Part shown: positions 1 to 10,990 of the stretch, piece by piece
Layout: each line of letters opens with the position of its first letter
Position numbering within the stretch: position 1 is the stretch's first letter
Source of the DNA: Cacajao melanocephalus
Lineage: Eukaryota; Chordata; Mammalia; Primates; Pitheciidae
Direction: 5' to 3'
Assembly: GCA_963573385.1 (NCBI GenBank)
Contig: CAUYLG010071297.1
Coordinates: 1-64,000, forward strand
Length of the DNA: 64,000 bases
Program-made: the position numbers and the translations under genes
The notes under the pieces: generated by a model
The model's input: only the letters and a program-made list of their open reading frames with translations
The model's database searches: none
What the model was told of the DNA's origin: nothing

Positions 1-132
1 GAGTCATCTTGAACTCTTTTTTGAAATCACCTGAGATACATAACAGGCTGTACTCTGGACTCTTCAAAAGAACTTGACAAGGGCATTGTGATTGCTGTAG
101 AGTTCCAGAACTATTCTCCTGTTATCTTCTCT

Positions 133-254
133 CTCAAGCTATCCTCCTGCCTCAGCCTATTGGGTACCTGGGACTACAGGAGTGCACCACCAGATTTGGC
201 TGATTTTTCTTCTGTTTAGTGGAGATGAGGTTTTGTTACGTTGCCAAGCTGGTA
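133..254 (-). mobile_element. Degenerate Alu fragment, antisense
   Basis: The plus strand reads like the reverse complement of the Alu mid-region: the CCTGCCTCAGCC block, then CTGGGACTACAGG and a decayed CACCA...GAGATGAGG stretch. It is much diverged and lacks both ends, which suggests an old AluJ or monomer piece. The flanks at 1-132 and 255-654 are AT-rich and hold nothing I recognise. Confidence 0.75.
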
Positions 255-654
255 CACAAAATAATTTTTTTAAAATAACTGAGTCATAATCAAAGGAATT
301 GACTGTTTTTCCAGAAAAAAAATTGTTGAAAGAACCCTCACATCTATATACATTCAAGCAAATTTTGAATTCAATAAAAAGATAAAAATAAAACCCTATA
401 AACATCCACAAAACTATAAGGCAATTAGCAACAAAGTCCAACTAAGAAAACATCAAAATACTTGTTAAAAACTAATGGAAATTTCAGGAAAACTGATAGG
501 AAAATAATGGTTGTGAAAAAATTTTACCTACCCCCTTTTCAAGCCTTTTATATTTAAAGTAGATTTTTAAAAAATAAATGAAGATATAATTTGAATAACA
601 GCTTTAAAAATTAAATGAATATTCTGATTTTTCTTAAGATCATGTTTTATCTTT

Positions 655-1255
655 TACAGACTGGCATTGAGTGCCTGTGGCTTTTCCAGGCCCATGGTAT
701 AAGCTGTCAGTGGATCTACCATTCTGGGGTCTGGAGGACATTGGCCTTCTTCTCACACCTTCACTAGGTGGTGGCCCAAAAGGGACTCTGTGTGGGGGCT
801 CCTACCCCACATTTCCCTTCTGCACTGCCCTAGCAGATGTTCTCCATGAGAGCCCTGCACCTCCAGCAAATTTCTGCCTGAACACCCAGGTGTTTCCACA
901 CATCTTCTGAAATCTAGGCAGAGGTCCCCAAATGTCAATTCTTACTTCTATGCACCTGCAGGGTCAACACCACATTATAGCTGCCAAAGCCTGGGGCTTG
1001 TACCCTCTGAAGCCACAGCCTGATCTCTATGTTGACCCTTTTCAGCCACAGTTGGAGTGGCTGGGATACAGGGCACCAAGTCCCTAGACTGTACACAGCA
1101 CAACCTTGGGCCCAGCCCACAAAACCACTTTTTCCTTCTAGGCCTCTGGGCCTGTGATGGAAGGAGCTGCCATGAAGACCTCTGACATACCCTGGAGACA
1201 TTTTCTTCATTGTCTTGGGGATTAACATTTGGCTCCTCATTGCTTATGAAAACCA
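655..1255 (-). mobile_element. MaLR (THE1/MST-type) internal-region relic
   Basis: This GC-richer block runs from the CACTAGGTGGTGGCCCAAA region through GCCTCTGGGCCTGTGATGG to CTTGGGGATTAACATTTGGC. From memory it matches the internal part of MaLR elements read antisense. No LTR is joined to it here. Short open frames on both strands are remnants without recognisable domains. Confidence 0.6.
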
Positions 1256-1299
1256 CATCACAAACATTAATTTTGAGGGAAAAAGATAAAACAAAATGT

Positions 1300-1350
1300 A
1301 AATTAAAATAAATAAAATATAATAAATAATATAATAAATAATAAAGTATA
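1300..1350. repeat. AT-rich low-complexity (AATAAT)n-like tract
   Basis: Nearly pure A/T with repeated AATAAAATA and AATAAT words, directly past the MaLR-like block. The A-rich DNA continues to about 1550 without further features. Confidence 0.7.
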
Positions 1351-1651
1351 TATTTGTATAACAAATATTAAAATAGAGATTAAGAAAATAAAAATACTTT
1401 ATAATTCTAAAAATTAAAACACCTCGATAGAATGGGTTTAAGGGAAAATGTATTATCTAAAATGATTCCATTAAAAAGCATAAAATGCAAAAACACTCAA
1501 GGGGAAGTTAATTAAGAGTTTATCTGAAAATTACCTGTAAAAATAGCTTACAAATTTTACAGACTTTCAAAAAACAGATCATTCTTGTGCTGCAGAAGCT
1601 ACTCAGTTTTTTCATAAGCTAACAAACCCTAAGGCCAACATTAGACATAGA

Positions 1652-1658
1652 GCACACA

Positions 1659-1692
<34 letters not shown>
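1652..1692. repeat. (CA)n microsatellite
   Basis: About 20 CA units with one interruption (CATA). It is long enough to be length-polymorphic. Confidence 0.95.
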
Positions 1693-4340
1693 ATCTCATT
1701 TATTAATATGAATATTTCAAACTGAATTCATTAATACAAAAGAATTAGCTACCATGACTAAGTAGAGTTTATCCAAGAATTCAGGCATAGGATTGGGAAA
1801 TCTCTTAATATAATTATTCAAAAAATAGGCCTAATAAGAAAAAAGATAAATAATTTAATTTAATCATTCAGATGTTTCAAAGGCATTCAACATCATTCAC
1901 TCTCTATTCCTCATTTAATTTTTATAAACTATAGAATATTAAAAATGGAATTTTTTCAACATTACGAACTTGTATAGACAATTCAGTAGTATAAGAAGCA
2001 GACAGAGAGAGAGATGACTATCAGAGAGAAATTTTTATCATTAATAAAGACATATTTATATATTCATTCAGAAAGCCAAGTAAATATACTCTACAGTTCT
2101 TGAGATTAGTAAAGTGTGTAAACAGATACCAGATAAATATACATGGCTCAATTGTTTTTCAAACAAAATATCAACAATAACACATCAATAAGACACACAC
2201 ACACACCATTTTGGAAAACCTTTATTTAGAAACTTGAGGTGTTAATGTGAAGAAAATATTAAATTTTCTTGAGAAATATGAAAACTACCTGTGTATCCAG
2301 CAGACTGGGTACTGAAAGTTTAATTCTTATTTCTTTTAGTTGGGCTCTTTTCTTCTGAATCTAGTCACACCATGGTGACACATAGCAGGTAGTAATTACA
2401 TCGTGCAGACCTCAAGGAGGTATCATGACTAAGGGAGGATATTTTATGCCCATGGTCATGGAAGGTAAATGCTCTCTGAGATTTAAACTACAGACTTGAC
2501 CACCAATACCATTCTTCTCAAACAGTAGAGCACAGCAATTTGCCAAGGGCTATGCAGGAAAATGTAGTATATTGTTTCTAAAGTATGAGTATTTATTCAT
2601 CATTTTGAAACATTATTATTAGTATAGTGGACTATGGAGAACTGTCCTTGTTTAAGAAATATCATACTAAATCACTCTGATTTTAACACTAGGGTGTTGA
2701 GGAAGTGATATGGACACAGATGGGGAAAAGGAGAGAGCTAGACTGTTCCAAGACTCAGAATGTTCCTACTGACTCAAAGATGAGTCATTAGGAAAAATCC
2801 AAGAAGTAGCATGATAGGGCAGTTTGAGTCTATAGGGGGTGGAAAATGTCCCATGAGAAATTCAATTCAACATGATAAGATTCTGACAAATTTTTAGAAC
2901 ACAAATATCTAATATGCCATTCCAAAGGCTTTGCTGTATAATACTTGTTATTAAACTCCATGCCTCCTTCCCTCCCATCTACTCCCAACACTCTTACCTC
3001 ATCATCACCCTAAAGTTTCAGTAATAACCTCACTACAAAGAATAATTTGGGGTGAGCAAAGTGATGAAAAATAAGAATGTCTTTGCTCCACATGCAGGTC
3101 AGGGTGGAGCAGAGAGATCCCTTCAGAAGAGGAGAAATCCTTCAGAAAAAATAAAATCAAAAATAAATCAGAGCCACTATTAAACAGAAAAATCTAAGCT
3201 TCTCAGCATCACGTAATTCTTCAGGCAACCTTATTTAGTCTTCTGTGTGGTCCAGGGAAACTTCCTCAATTTTATACAAACCTCATTGGACAAGGGGTTC
3301 AAGAATTGATAGCAGATTGCATTCTTCTATGGAGAAAGGTCTAAGGTTTTGGAATTATGAAGAATAAAGAATTAAATTTAAATAAATTATGAACTTCCCA
3401 CATATTCCTTTGGGTTTTCTCCTCATATCTGCAGAGGAAAGTTAACTTCCTTTTCCTATTAAGTTTGGTAGACATTAATGTGATATCCTGAAAAAGATCA
3501 GCAGAGCTATGTGTACAAAATCACACAACAGAATGACTCAATGTCCAGAGCAAGATCTGCTTGCAACTTGTCTGAATATCTTAATATATTCTGGAAGCCA
3601 TCTGGTCAACTTGGTTTTCAGAAAAACAGGTAAATCAAGCAAATTGAGTCTAGCACTTCTTAGAGCACTAAGAGCACTGGTAAAAGGGTAGCAGTACTCA
3701 TGTCCCTTAAGGAAAGCTATCTTCAAAGGAAGGCGAGTGCATCACACCAGCCTATAGCCAATATTCCTCAAATTAGACCAATACCTCTTATTCTTGGGTC
3801 ATACTCCCTATGCAACCTTCTGGTGTAAGCCGACAGTATTTTGTTTTTTATAGCAGTTAGCTTACTGTAAAAGAAACTGTTGTCTACTGACATGAGAATA
3901 ATAATTCTACCTATTGTATTTCTCACTGTACATTAATAAATTTGCATTCAGACTTATTTAACAGTCTCCTGTGTGTTCTCACTATCCCTGAAAGACTGAT
4001 CTCAACTCAATGAAACAACAAAGTTGAATTTCTAGGCCTAGAAAACTAAGAGTCAAAATGAAATTAATCATGATAAAATGTCTCTTTTCTTACTTGTAAA
4101 TGACACATCCCACTGCCACATGCACTCCTTCAAATATTTTAAAAGGACTCTATTAGCATAAGTCTTGGTCTGAAGGGTTAATAAAGGAAAATGTGACAAC
4201 TATGGAAAATAGCGAGGGTGGCATTTGGAACAACGTCCTTTCTTCTATCACAAACTCAAAAAGTTAACCTTGACTATGAATCTTTGTTAGCATCTCTCAC
4301 TAATTCCCTATTTCTGTTGGATTCCATTCTTGATATACAG
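1693..4340. other. Unique AT-rich DNA, no gene seen
   Basis: I see no gene or recognisable repeat apart from a short (CA)6 tract near 2193-2206. Open frames here are under 80 codons and look random. Confidence 0.6.
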
Positions 4341-4490
4341 CAGCAGTTCTCACAGTGTGGCCCCCAGACCTTCAAGATCAGCATCACCTTGGAAATTGTT
4401 AGAAACACAAATTCTTGGGCCCTACCCAAGATGTATTGAATCCAGTACTCCAGAGACAAGACCCAGCGGTCTGTGTTTTCACTAGAGTAT
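4341..4490 (+). mobile_element. MER5A-like hAT-Charlie DNA transposon
   Basis: It begins with CAGCAGTTCTCACAGTGTGG, followed by a decayed CAGCATCACCTTGGAAATTGTTAGAAA segment and a GGGCCCTACCCAAGA block. This order is that of the nonautonomous MER5A element. The 3' end is decayed. Confidence 0.85.
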
Positions 4491-5145
4491 GTGAAGTTGT
4501 GATGGCCTTTGAAATTTTTCATTAACTTTACTAATTGAAAGTGGCAAGAATACCACCGTCTCCACAATATCAGAGTGAACTTACCCTCCCTGAGGTATTT
4601 TGCAAGTGTAGGGTCATTAATTTAAACTGATTTGTCTCTTAATGTCATTTGTCACCATTAGCAAACCAAGTTGTGTGCCCCAGTGGGAGACAAAAAAATC
4701 AATCACCACTGTCTGGTCTTAAGCCAAGTAAGCATTGTAATAAACTATAATCTAGATACCTAACTGATTCCTGAGTCTCAATAGCTTATCAAAATCTAGC
4801 TAGAAGATGAAAATTAGGAGTTCTAGTTTTGAGAGACTGAGAAATATTCTAAAAAAGGCCACTGGATAAAAGTCCAGAGAACTGGACGAATTTTAGCTTA
4901 TCTCTTTTGACTTCAGTGCCCTTAGTTAACGTAAAAATTGAACAGAAAATTAGTCTGAAAATAAGTATTAAAAAAAATCAAGCACAGTCTCTTGGTTCTT
5001 AAGTAACTTTTAACTCATGATTTCTGTCAAATGAACTTTAAATGAGTGATTCAGTGACTGAACTATTGTCATGTGGTGCTGATGACTATCAGAGACAGTA
5101 GAATGAATAAATACTGTGCTAGGAAGTGTAGATCTAGCTTTACTC

Positions 5146-5215
5146 TCTACACTTCATTAAAGTTGTGTGACCAGGAGCAAGTGTCAACCTCCATGGGCGT
5201 TAGCCTTCTCATATT
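5146..5215 (+). mobile_element. MIR fragment
   Basis: The words GTGTGACCAGGAGCAAGT, CAACCTCCATGGGC and CCTTCTCAT follow the order of the MIR core. It is short and diverged. Confidence 0.5.
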
Positions 5216-5234
5216 TATGCCCAGAATTCTTTCA

Positions 5235-5690
5235 GTTGCAGATAAACAAAACCTGAGTCAAACTGGCATGAAAATAAAGAAAAGGGGTTTGTGGGAGGGT
5301 GTGTGTGAAGAATTATTTATGATGTGCCCCAAAATCTGGATGAAATTAGTCATAAGTGAAGAAATCAGGCAGTACGCAATTGTGTGCCTTCAAACAATTC
5401 ATTTGAAGGCAGCCCTTCTCCACCGCTGGATCTGCTTGTCTCTGCTGTGGCTCCATTCTCCTGCCAGCTGCTCCACATGGTGGCTCTAGCATTTCTAGAC
5501 TTCTGTCTTCTCTGTTTCAGCTATACCAACAAGAGAGATTGCTTTCCTAAGAGAAGTCCCAGAATAGAGTCTCACTGGCTGTGATTGTGGCTCCATCAAT
5601 CACTGTGGCCAGGGGAAGAAAAGCTCTTTGGTTAAGCTCGTGTCAAACCTCATCCCTGAATGACAGGGATTGGGTCAGCCCTTCTTGTTT
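5235..5690. repeat. Probable ancient interspersed repeat, unclassified
   Basis: The stretch reads like a mid-repetitive ancient element (AACCTGAGTCAAACTGGCATG, then a CTCTGCTGTGGCTCCATTCTC region, then ATCAATCACTGTGGCCAGGGG). I recognise the style but cannot name the family. A 138-codon plus-strand frame at 5073-5489 crosses it and shows no protein signature. Confidence 0.4.
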
Positions 5691-6126
5691 TGAACAAGGG
5701 TGGTAGTAGGGTGAGGCAAGCAAGGCACCTAGGGGACAACCTTTAAGAAAGTGCTGTTTTGGTTGCCAATCTTGTACTTGTACAGCCCTGAGGTAAGCAC
5801 CTAACTTCAACATAAGGCAGAAATGTAATTAAGTTTTATGATTCGCATGACCATTATAAAGTAATAATGAAGCTGAGACCACAGACATAAACAGAGACTG
5901 TCCAGAACAAACTGGGATGTATGTCATCCTAATCCTAGCTTAACAGAAGTTTACTTAAAGTGTCATGAGAGCACAGAGCAAGGAGCTTTGAATGGAGCTT
6001 CTAGAGCTCAGTATGAATAGTCTTAATCAAGGCCGTGAACAGCAAGTGAAGTGTCCACAAAGACAGGGAAAAGATGTAGTACCAACAAAAGCACACGGAT
6101 GGGACAGAAAAGAGTAGGGTATGTTT

Positions 6127-6440
6127 AAGAAAATATGAGTGCTGGGTGCCTTGGCTCACGCCTGTCATCTCAGCACTTTGGGAGGCTGAGGCTGGCAGAT
6201 GGCTTGAGCCCAGGAGTTCGAGATCAGACGGATGACACGACAGAACCCCATCTTTACCAGAAATACAAAAAATTAGCCAGGCATGGTGGGGCACACCTTG
6301 TGGTCCCAGCAAATCAGGAGGCTGAGGTGGGAGGATCCCTTGAGTCTGGGAGCAAAGGTGATAGTTAGCCGAGATTGCGCCACTGCACTCCAGCCTGAGT
6401 GACAGACTAAGACCATATTCCAAAAAAAGAAAATATGAGT
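6127..6440 (+). mobile_element. AluJ with perfect 14-bp target-site duplication
   Basis: A full-length dimeric Alu body at 6141-6426. Both copies of the duplication, AAGAAAATATGAGT, are exact (6127-6140 and 6427-6440). The GCTTGAGCCCAGGAGTTCGAG word is the J-type variant. Internal decay removed most CpGs. A 140-codon frame on the other strand is an Alu artefact. Confidence 0.97.
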
Positions 6441-7150
6441 AAGTCAGGTGATCATAAATTTAAAGAGGACAGAAGGAAAAAAATGAACATAAAAGCAGGT
6501 TGGGGCCCGATCAGGAAGAACATTAAATGCCATGGAAATGTTCACTTCATTCTAAAAACAATGAGGAGATCTGAAGAGTGACATGAGCAGCACTGTGGTA
6601 AGGGACACCATAATCTTAAGTAAGTTATTCTAGGACAAGCATCAGCTTCACCAGATAAATGGAATAAAATAGAAGTGATGATTACCTAAAGCAGGGTTAC
6701 TGCCCTGGCATCCAGCAAAAACAACTTATTTTGAGTAGCTAAAGTGATGGTTTAAAAAAAAAAAAAAGTAAATTTGAATGAATTTAGGCATGACATTCTA
6801 GTTCATTCTAGTTCAGCCACAGACTTCACTATTCCCAATTGCCTCACACTGAATAGATAAAACCCATTTACTTGAAAGCTTTGAAGCCATTTGTATTTGA
6901 GAGAATTACTCAAAACAGATATTTCTTGCTTTATCCTCAGGTTATTGCTAAATTTTCTGCAGATAAAATAGTTTATTTTCATCTGTCACAGATTTTAAAA
7001 ATATCACAATGCCTCTCTTCTTTAATGAGAAACTTATTAAATATAAGATGATAGCAATAAGGAAATAGACATTTGTGAAATTTATTTCTGCTGACATGTT
7101 TACTGTGCTCTACTCTCACAAAGTGTGATACAAAGGAAAAGAGGTCTAAT

Positions 7151-7233
7151 GAAAGAAAGAAGAAAAAGACGTGAGAGGAGGCTATGAGGAAGAGAAAAAA
7201 GGTATGGAAGAATACAAGAAAAGAGAAAGAAAT
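7151..7233 (+). repeat. Purine-rich (GAAA)n-like low-complexity tract
   Basis: Mostly G and A on the plus strand with GAAAGAAAGAAG and AAAAGAGAAAGAAA runs and a few pyrimidine interruptions. Confidence 0.7.
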
Positions 7234-7515
7234 TTAGTACCTAGGAAATCTGAATTGGCTACATTGTATTTTCTGGGATCAAATCTCTACACAGATGGAG
7301 TTTGGATGGCCCCAAATACCCAACATTTGTGTCACAACGTCCCTATACAACATGTAGAAACAGACACAAGTATGAGCATGAATAAAAAGAGGTGGGGGTG
7401 GAAGGCAATCCTGTCTCCCAGATTGAGGAATGGAATGAAAATAAGTTTTTTATCCAAAAAGATATTAACCCCCCAGTGTAGTGTATAGATGCTGAGAGTA
7501 ATTGGTCAAGGAAAT

Positions 7516-7546
7516 AAACATATGTCATCAAGAGGACCCTCTGAGC
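7516..7546 (+). repeat. 31-bp direct repeat, copy 1
   Basis: Pairs with 8957-8987. The first 25 bases are identical, then comes one mismatch (C/G), then TGAGC in both. It does not belong to a recognised repeat family. Confidence 0.9.
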
Positions 7547-8184
7547 TTCAGAACACATTTTTGTGTCAAGAAAAGTGTGAGCACAGCACTGTGTGAAGAC
7601 AATATGGGTAGCAAGAGCTCAAAAATCAACCTTAATGTGCTTAGTGGGTTGCAGAAAGTCCTCCATAGCAGCAGAAATCCTACCCCAACTGGTGATGGTC
7701 CTAAGGGACCAAGCTCCGTGGGTTGAGGGGCAGATAATTGACAGAACACTCCCAACCACTGTAGCTCAGGTATTTGGGGTCAGGAAAGGGGAGGTCCCTC
7801 TGGTTCAGACATGTTCCAATGCTCCAGTTGAAATGGACATAAAGGAAGCCTTCTGCTGCACTGAAATGGCTATTGAGTTCTTGACTCTTCTCAACGTTTA
7901 TTTTTCTTTCCCCAGCCATCTGACAATTGTTTGGTTTTGGATACTGGCTGCTGGCCATTTTCCTAGTCAAAGCACTGCACAGAGAAAGCTCTACACTATC
8001 CATCTTCTTGGGTGGGCCCCAGGACAGCTGCCTACACAGGTTAAGACATCTCAGAAGGGCCATTCTTAAGCCCTTTGAGGACGGTCAATGGATATGGAAA
8101 CCAATGGTTGTAGAAAGAGCTAGGTTTAGGAATAATAATAATAAATTTTAAAAATAGTAACAATTGGGTCACTACATGTTAAGG

Positions 8185-8300
8185 AGCAAAGAAACTTTAG
8201 AAATCTAATCCATATGCATATAGATAAACAAATTTTCCCAACGTGGCACAGTCAATCAGCAACAGATCTGACATTAAAGCTGAAGACCCTTGTCTCCACA
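8185..8300 (-). mobile_element. MIR-like relic, antisense
   Basis: AGATAAACAAATTTTCCCAA, GGCACAGTCAATCAGCAACAG and a GAAGACCCTTGTCTCCA end follow the pattern of a reverse-oriented MIR core. Strongly diverged. Confidence 0.45.
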
Positions 8301-8339
8301 TTTAATGGGGCAGGTCGTTTGGGGAACAGGATAATTCTA

Positions 8340-8455
8340 GGCATCGGGTTGGGTCACTCAACAATTGTGTGAGCTTGGTCAAGTCACTAAGCCCCCCTGA
8401 GTTTCAGTTTCCAGGTTTTGAAAGTAAGAGTCTTCAGTTAGATGATTTCCACCGT
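8340..8455 (+). mobile_element. MIR
   Basis: TGTGAGCTTGGTCAAGTCAC, then CCTGAGTTTCAGTTTCC and a GATGATTTCC end, in the order and orientation of the MIR core. Confidence 0.8.
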
Positions 8456-9423
8456 GCTTTTAGGCTCCAAATTCCAGTACATCTTACCGGATGCACCGTG
8501 CTCCTCACAATGTTTCCCCAGGCCCTGCCACACATATAAACACGCTTTCATCTGGGTATTTTCAAATGGAGTCCCCTGCTTGATGTTTCATTGGACTGAA
8601 TTTTATCAGAGGCATGTGACATTTGCTCAGTGGATCATGGGGAACCATGAACTTTGTACACTTTTAAAGGGAGGTCAACAGGGACCTGCTAACCGAGAAA
8701 ACGGCCTTCTGTGAGCCTCATCAGTTTATTCTAAAGCTAAAGGGCTTGAATTATCCCAAGCCTCTTGCGGGTTGAGTTGTTGTAGAGTTTGCCCAATGGC
8801 ATTAAGCTCCACTATTATATTTCTGAGTAGGTAAACTCAGTTGCCTCCCTTATTAAAAAGATAGGAATGGGATGTTTGCTCCAAACCTTAAGCGTACATT
8901 TGCTAATTCTTCCTTCCTTTATCTCCACCTCCTTTTCCTTGTCCATCTGCCTCTAAAAACATATGTCATCAAGAGGACCCTGTGAGCGATAGTAATCAGA
9001 TAACAGTGATATGAATAGTAATTAGTATCAAATTCATTTACTGGAGGAAATGAAAACATAAGTTCACAGGTTTAAAGAGCTGAGAAAAGTGCCCTGCCTT
9101 TAGTAAGCACTCAGATCAATGTCATGATTATATGTATTGTGCAACACCCTAGAAGGTAATTGCATTCTAAGAAGAAAGTAAATGATACGTGTTTTTTTAA
9201 AGAAAAATGGGCTACATGGTCAGAGAAATTATCCCAGGCATTAGAAACGCTGGTGGAACTGTGACTCTGACTCACAAGTTTTATAGAAAAATATGAATTA
9301 CTTCTTCCTGTCTAGAAGGTGACAAAAGGGCCCCAATCGGTTCACCGAAAGAGTAAAGTTTGAAGACAGATGAAATGAGCCAGAAAGAAAAGACCAAGAC
9401 AGCCTAAGGGATTTAGGGAAAAA
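8456..9423. other. Unique DNA, no gene seen
   Basis: No recognisable gene. The second copy of the 31-bp word lies at 8957-8987. A weak MIR-tail-like stretch may lie near 9085-9125. Confidence 0.55.
8957..8987 (+). repeat. 31-bp direct repeat, copy 2
   Basis: Partner of 7516-7546, 1441 bp downstream in the same orientation with one mismatch in 31. Confidence 0.9.
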
Positions 9424-9446
9424 GGGGGGATGGGGAGGGTCGGGGG
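9424..9446 (+). other. G-quadruplex-forming motif
   Basis: Four G runs of 6, 4, 3 and 5 separated by loops of 2, 1 and 2 bases. This fits the canonical G3+N1-7 pattern. It lies in otherwise AT-rich unique DNA. Folding in cells is not shown by sequence. Confidence 0.85.
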
Positions 9447-9814
9447 ACTATGTCCTAGACTCAGTCAGTGAGCTAAGACACAATGAATGAAAGCTAGAGA
9501 GATCAAGATGACAACGTTATCTTGGCTGAGAATCAGAAACTAAGCCTGAATAGTAGCAGGGCTGTCTCATACAGATGTGTGGGTTGAGCACTGCACAACT
9601 CTACAGAGCAGCATTAATCACTCACAACTATAATCATCCCTGATTTGTTTATCCATAATAGCAATTTTCTGGTAGATGGCAGTAAAGTGTCATGAGGAAG
9701 GGACACCTTTCTCTAATCTGTTTAAGGTGTACTATGTTCTGGTGGCAGCCCTTCATATTAGACAGGAAATAGGTGAGAATTCTTATCCTCAATTAATAAT
9801 TAGCAACCTTCCAA

Positions 9815-10640
9815 CAGTCAATGGCCAATAAGCATAGGAAGAAATACTCAACCTCACTAAAAAGAAGAGAAATGCAAATTATAATAACGAGAAATGTAAT
9901 TTTTATTCATCATCTGGCAAAGATGTAAATGACTGCTCAATCCTTAATATTGGTAAGAGTATGAGAAAACAGGAACTCTCATAAAGTGTGGCAGGAATCT
10001 AAATTAGCCTAACCTTTTGTAAGGCACTTCAGCAATGTATATCATAATTAGAAAAGTGCATTCCATTTGACCTATCATTCCCACTTGAGGATTAGCAAGA
10101 GACACGTGCACTGGTATACTTACACGCGTACATATATATTAAATATCTATCAGGATGTTTATCACAATATTGCTTTTAATAGTAAAGAGCTGGAATTACA
10201 AAATTTGTTTACCAAAGACCAGGCGAATCAATCTGGATACACTCATACCATAGCACACACATCATAGAATGAGATTACTCTGTAAGTGGCTTTGCTAAAA
10301 AGAAATATCTTGCAGAAAAACGAATACAAAATTGTTAAAACACTGCAAAGAAGTGTATGGTAACTTCCAGTTTTAAAAGAGAAAGAGAAAGAAAGGAAAG
10401 AAAGGAGAGAGGAAATGTAGAAAGGAAGGGAGAGAAAAAGAAAGGAGAAAGTAAAGGTGGGTATCGGGTTTTGTATGTACAGGAAAGCGTCTAGAAGTTG
10501 ACATAATGAACTGGTTCAAGTGCCTATCCCTGATGAGTGGGAATATAGGAAGCTTTTGCTCTATTTGCTTTCTATTTTCTTATTAGAATCTTTCACAATA
10601 TAAATGTGATAATTTTCCCAACATGTATTACCTGTGCACG
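9815..10640 (+). mobile_element. Old L1 (L1M/HAL1-type) 3' part
   Basis: CAATGGCCAATAAGCATAGG, GAGAAATGCAAATTATAA, then decayed CCATTTGACC and TATTGCTTTTAATAGTAAAGAGCTGG blocks follow the late ORF2 to 3' UTR order of an old mammalian L1-type element. The frame is broken throughout. A homopurine expansion sits inside at 10375-10451. Confidence 0.75.
10375..10451 (+). repeat. Homopurine (GAAA/GGAA)n tract
   Basis: Two pure purine runs (10375-10414 and 10419-10451) split by a TGT interruption, inside the L1 relic. Long polypurine DNA can form triplexes and is length-unstable. Confidence 0.85.
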
Positions 10641-10990
10641 TGCTATGGCCTTTGCCGGAAATGATCTTTCACTCTAGATGTTTGCAAAGCAACTGCTTCA
10701 CCCCATGCAGGTCCCCACGTGAATGTCACTTGCCTGAGAAGGCTTTCCTGACCAGCCTAAATAATATAACAGCTTTCATCCAGCCCTATCCCTCCATACT
10801 GCCTCATTTTTCTTTATGGCTGTTATCAGTACCTAATACTATAATATTGTAACATATGTTTGTCTGTTTATTTACAGTCTCTCTTCCCTGCTAAACGTTC
10901 ACCCTGTGAGGGTAAGGACTTTGTCGTGTTCCCCACACAATCCCCAGAGCCCAGATGCCTAAGTTGCTTTAAGATACTCCAGCAAATATA
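10640..10990 (+). mobile_element. L2 LINE 3' end
   Basis: A GAAGGCTTTCCTGACCAGCC block, a GCCTCATTTTTCTTTATGGCTG region, and a GTGAGGGTAAGGACTTTGTC ... CCCCAGAGCCCAGATGCC ending match the conserved L2 3' region in order. The 72-codon frame at 10634-10852 is a remnant only. Confidence 0.88.

Larger units (their letters stand above)
6441..8184. other. Unique DNA, no gene seen
   Basis: It contains a 14-A tract near 6753-6766 and a purine-rich stretch (7151-7233). Overlapping frames of 158 codons (plus, 7593-8069) and 120 codons (minus, 7701-8063) cover the same bases but have no domain and no neighbouring exon signals. One copy of a 31-bp repeated word lies at 7516-7546. Confidence 0.6.

Noticed and set aside
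5073..5489. 138-codon frame as a gene
   Set aside because: It runs from a MIR into an unclassified repeat-like stretch. No protein signature.
6001..6423. 140-codon minus frame
   Set aside because: Most of it is antisense AluJ translation, a common artefact.
7593..8069. 158-codon plus-strand frame as a gene
   Set aside because: It is mirrored by a 120-codon minus frame over the same bases. No recognisable motif, and composition is like the flanks.
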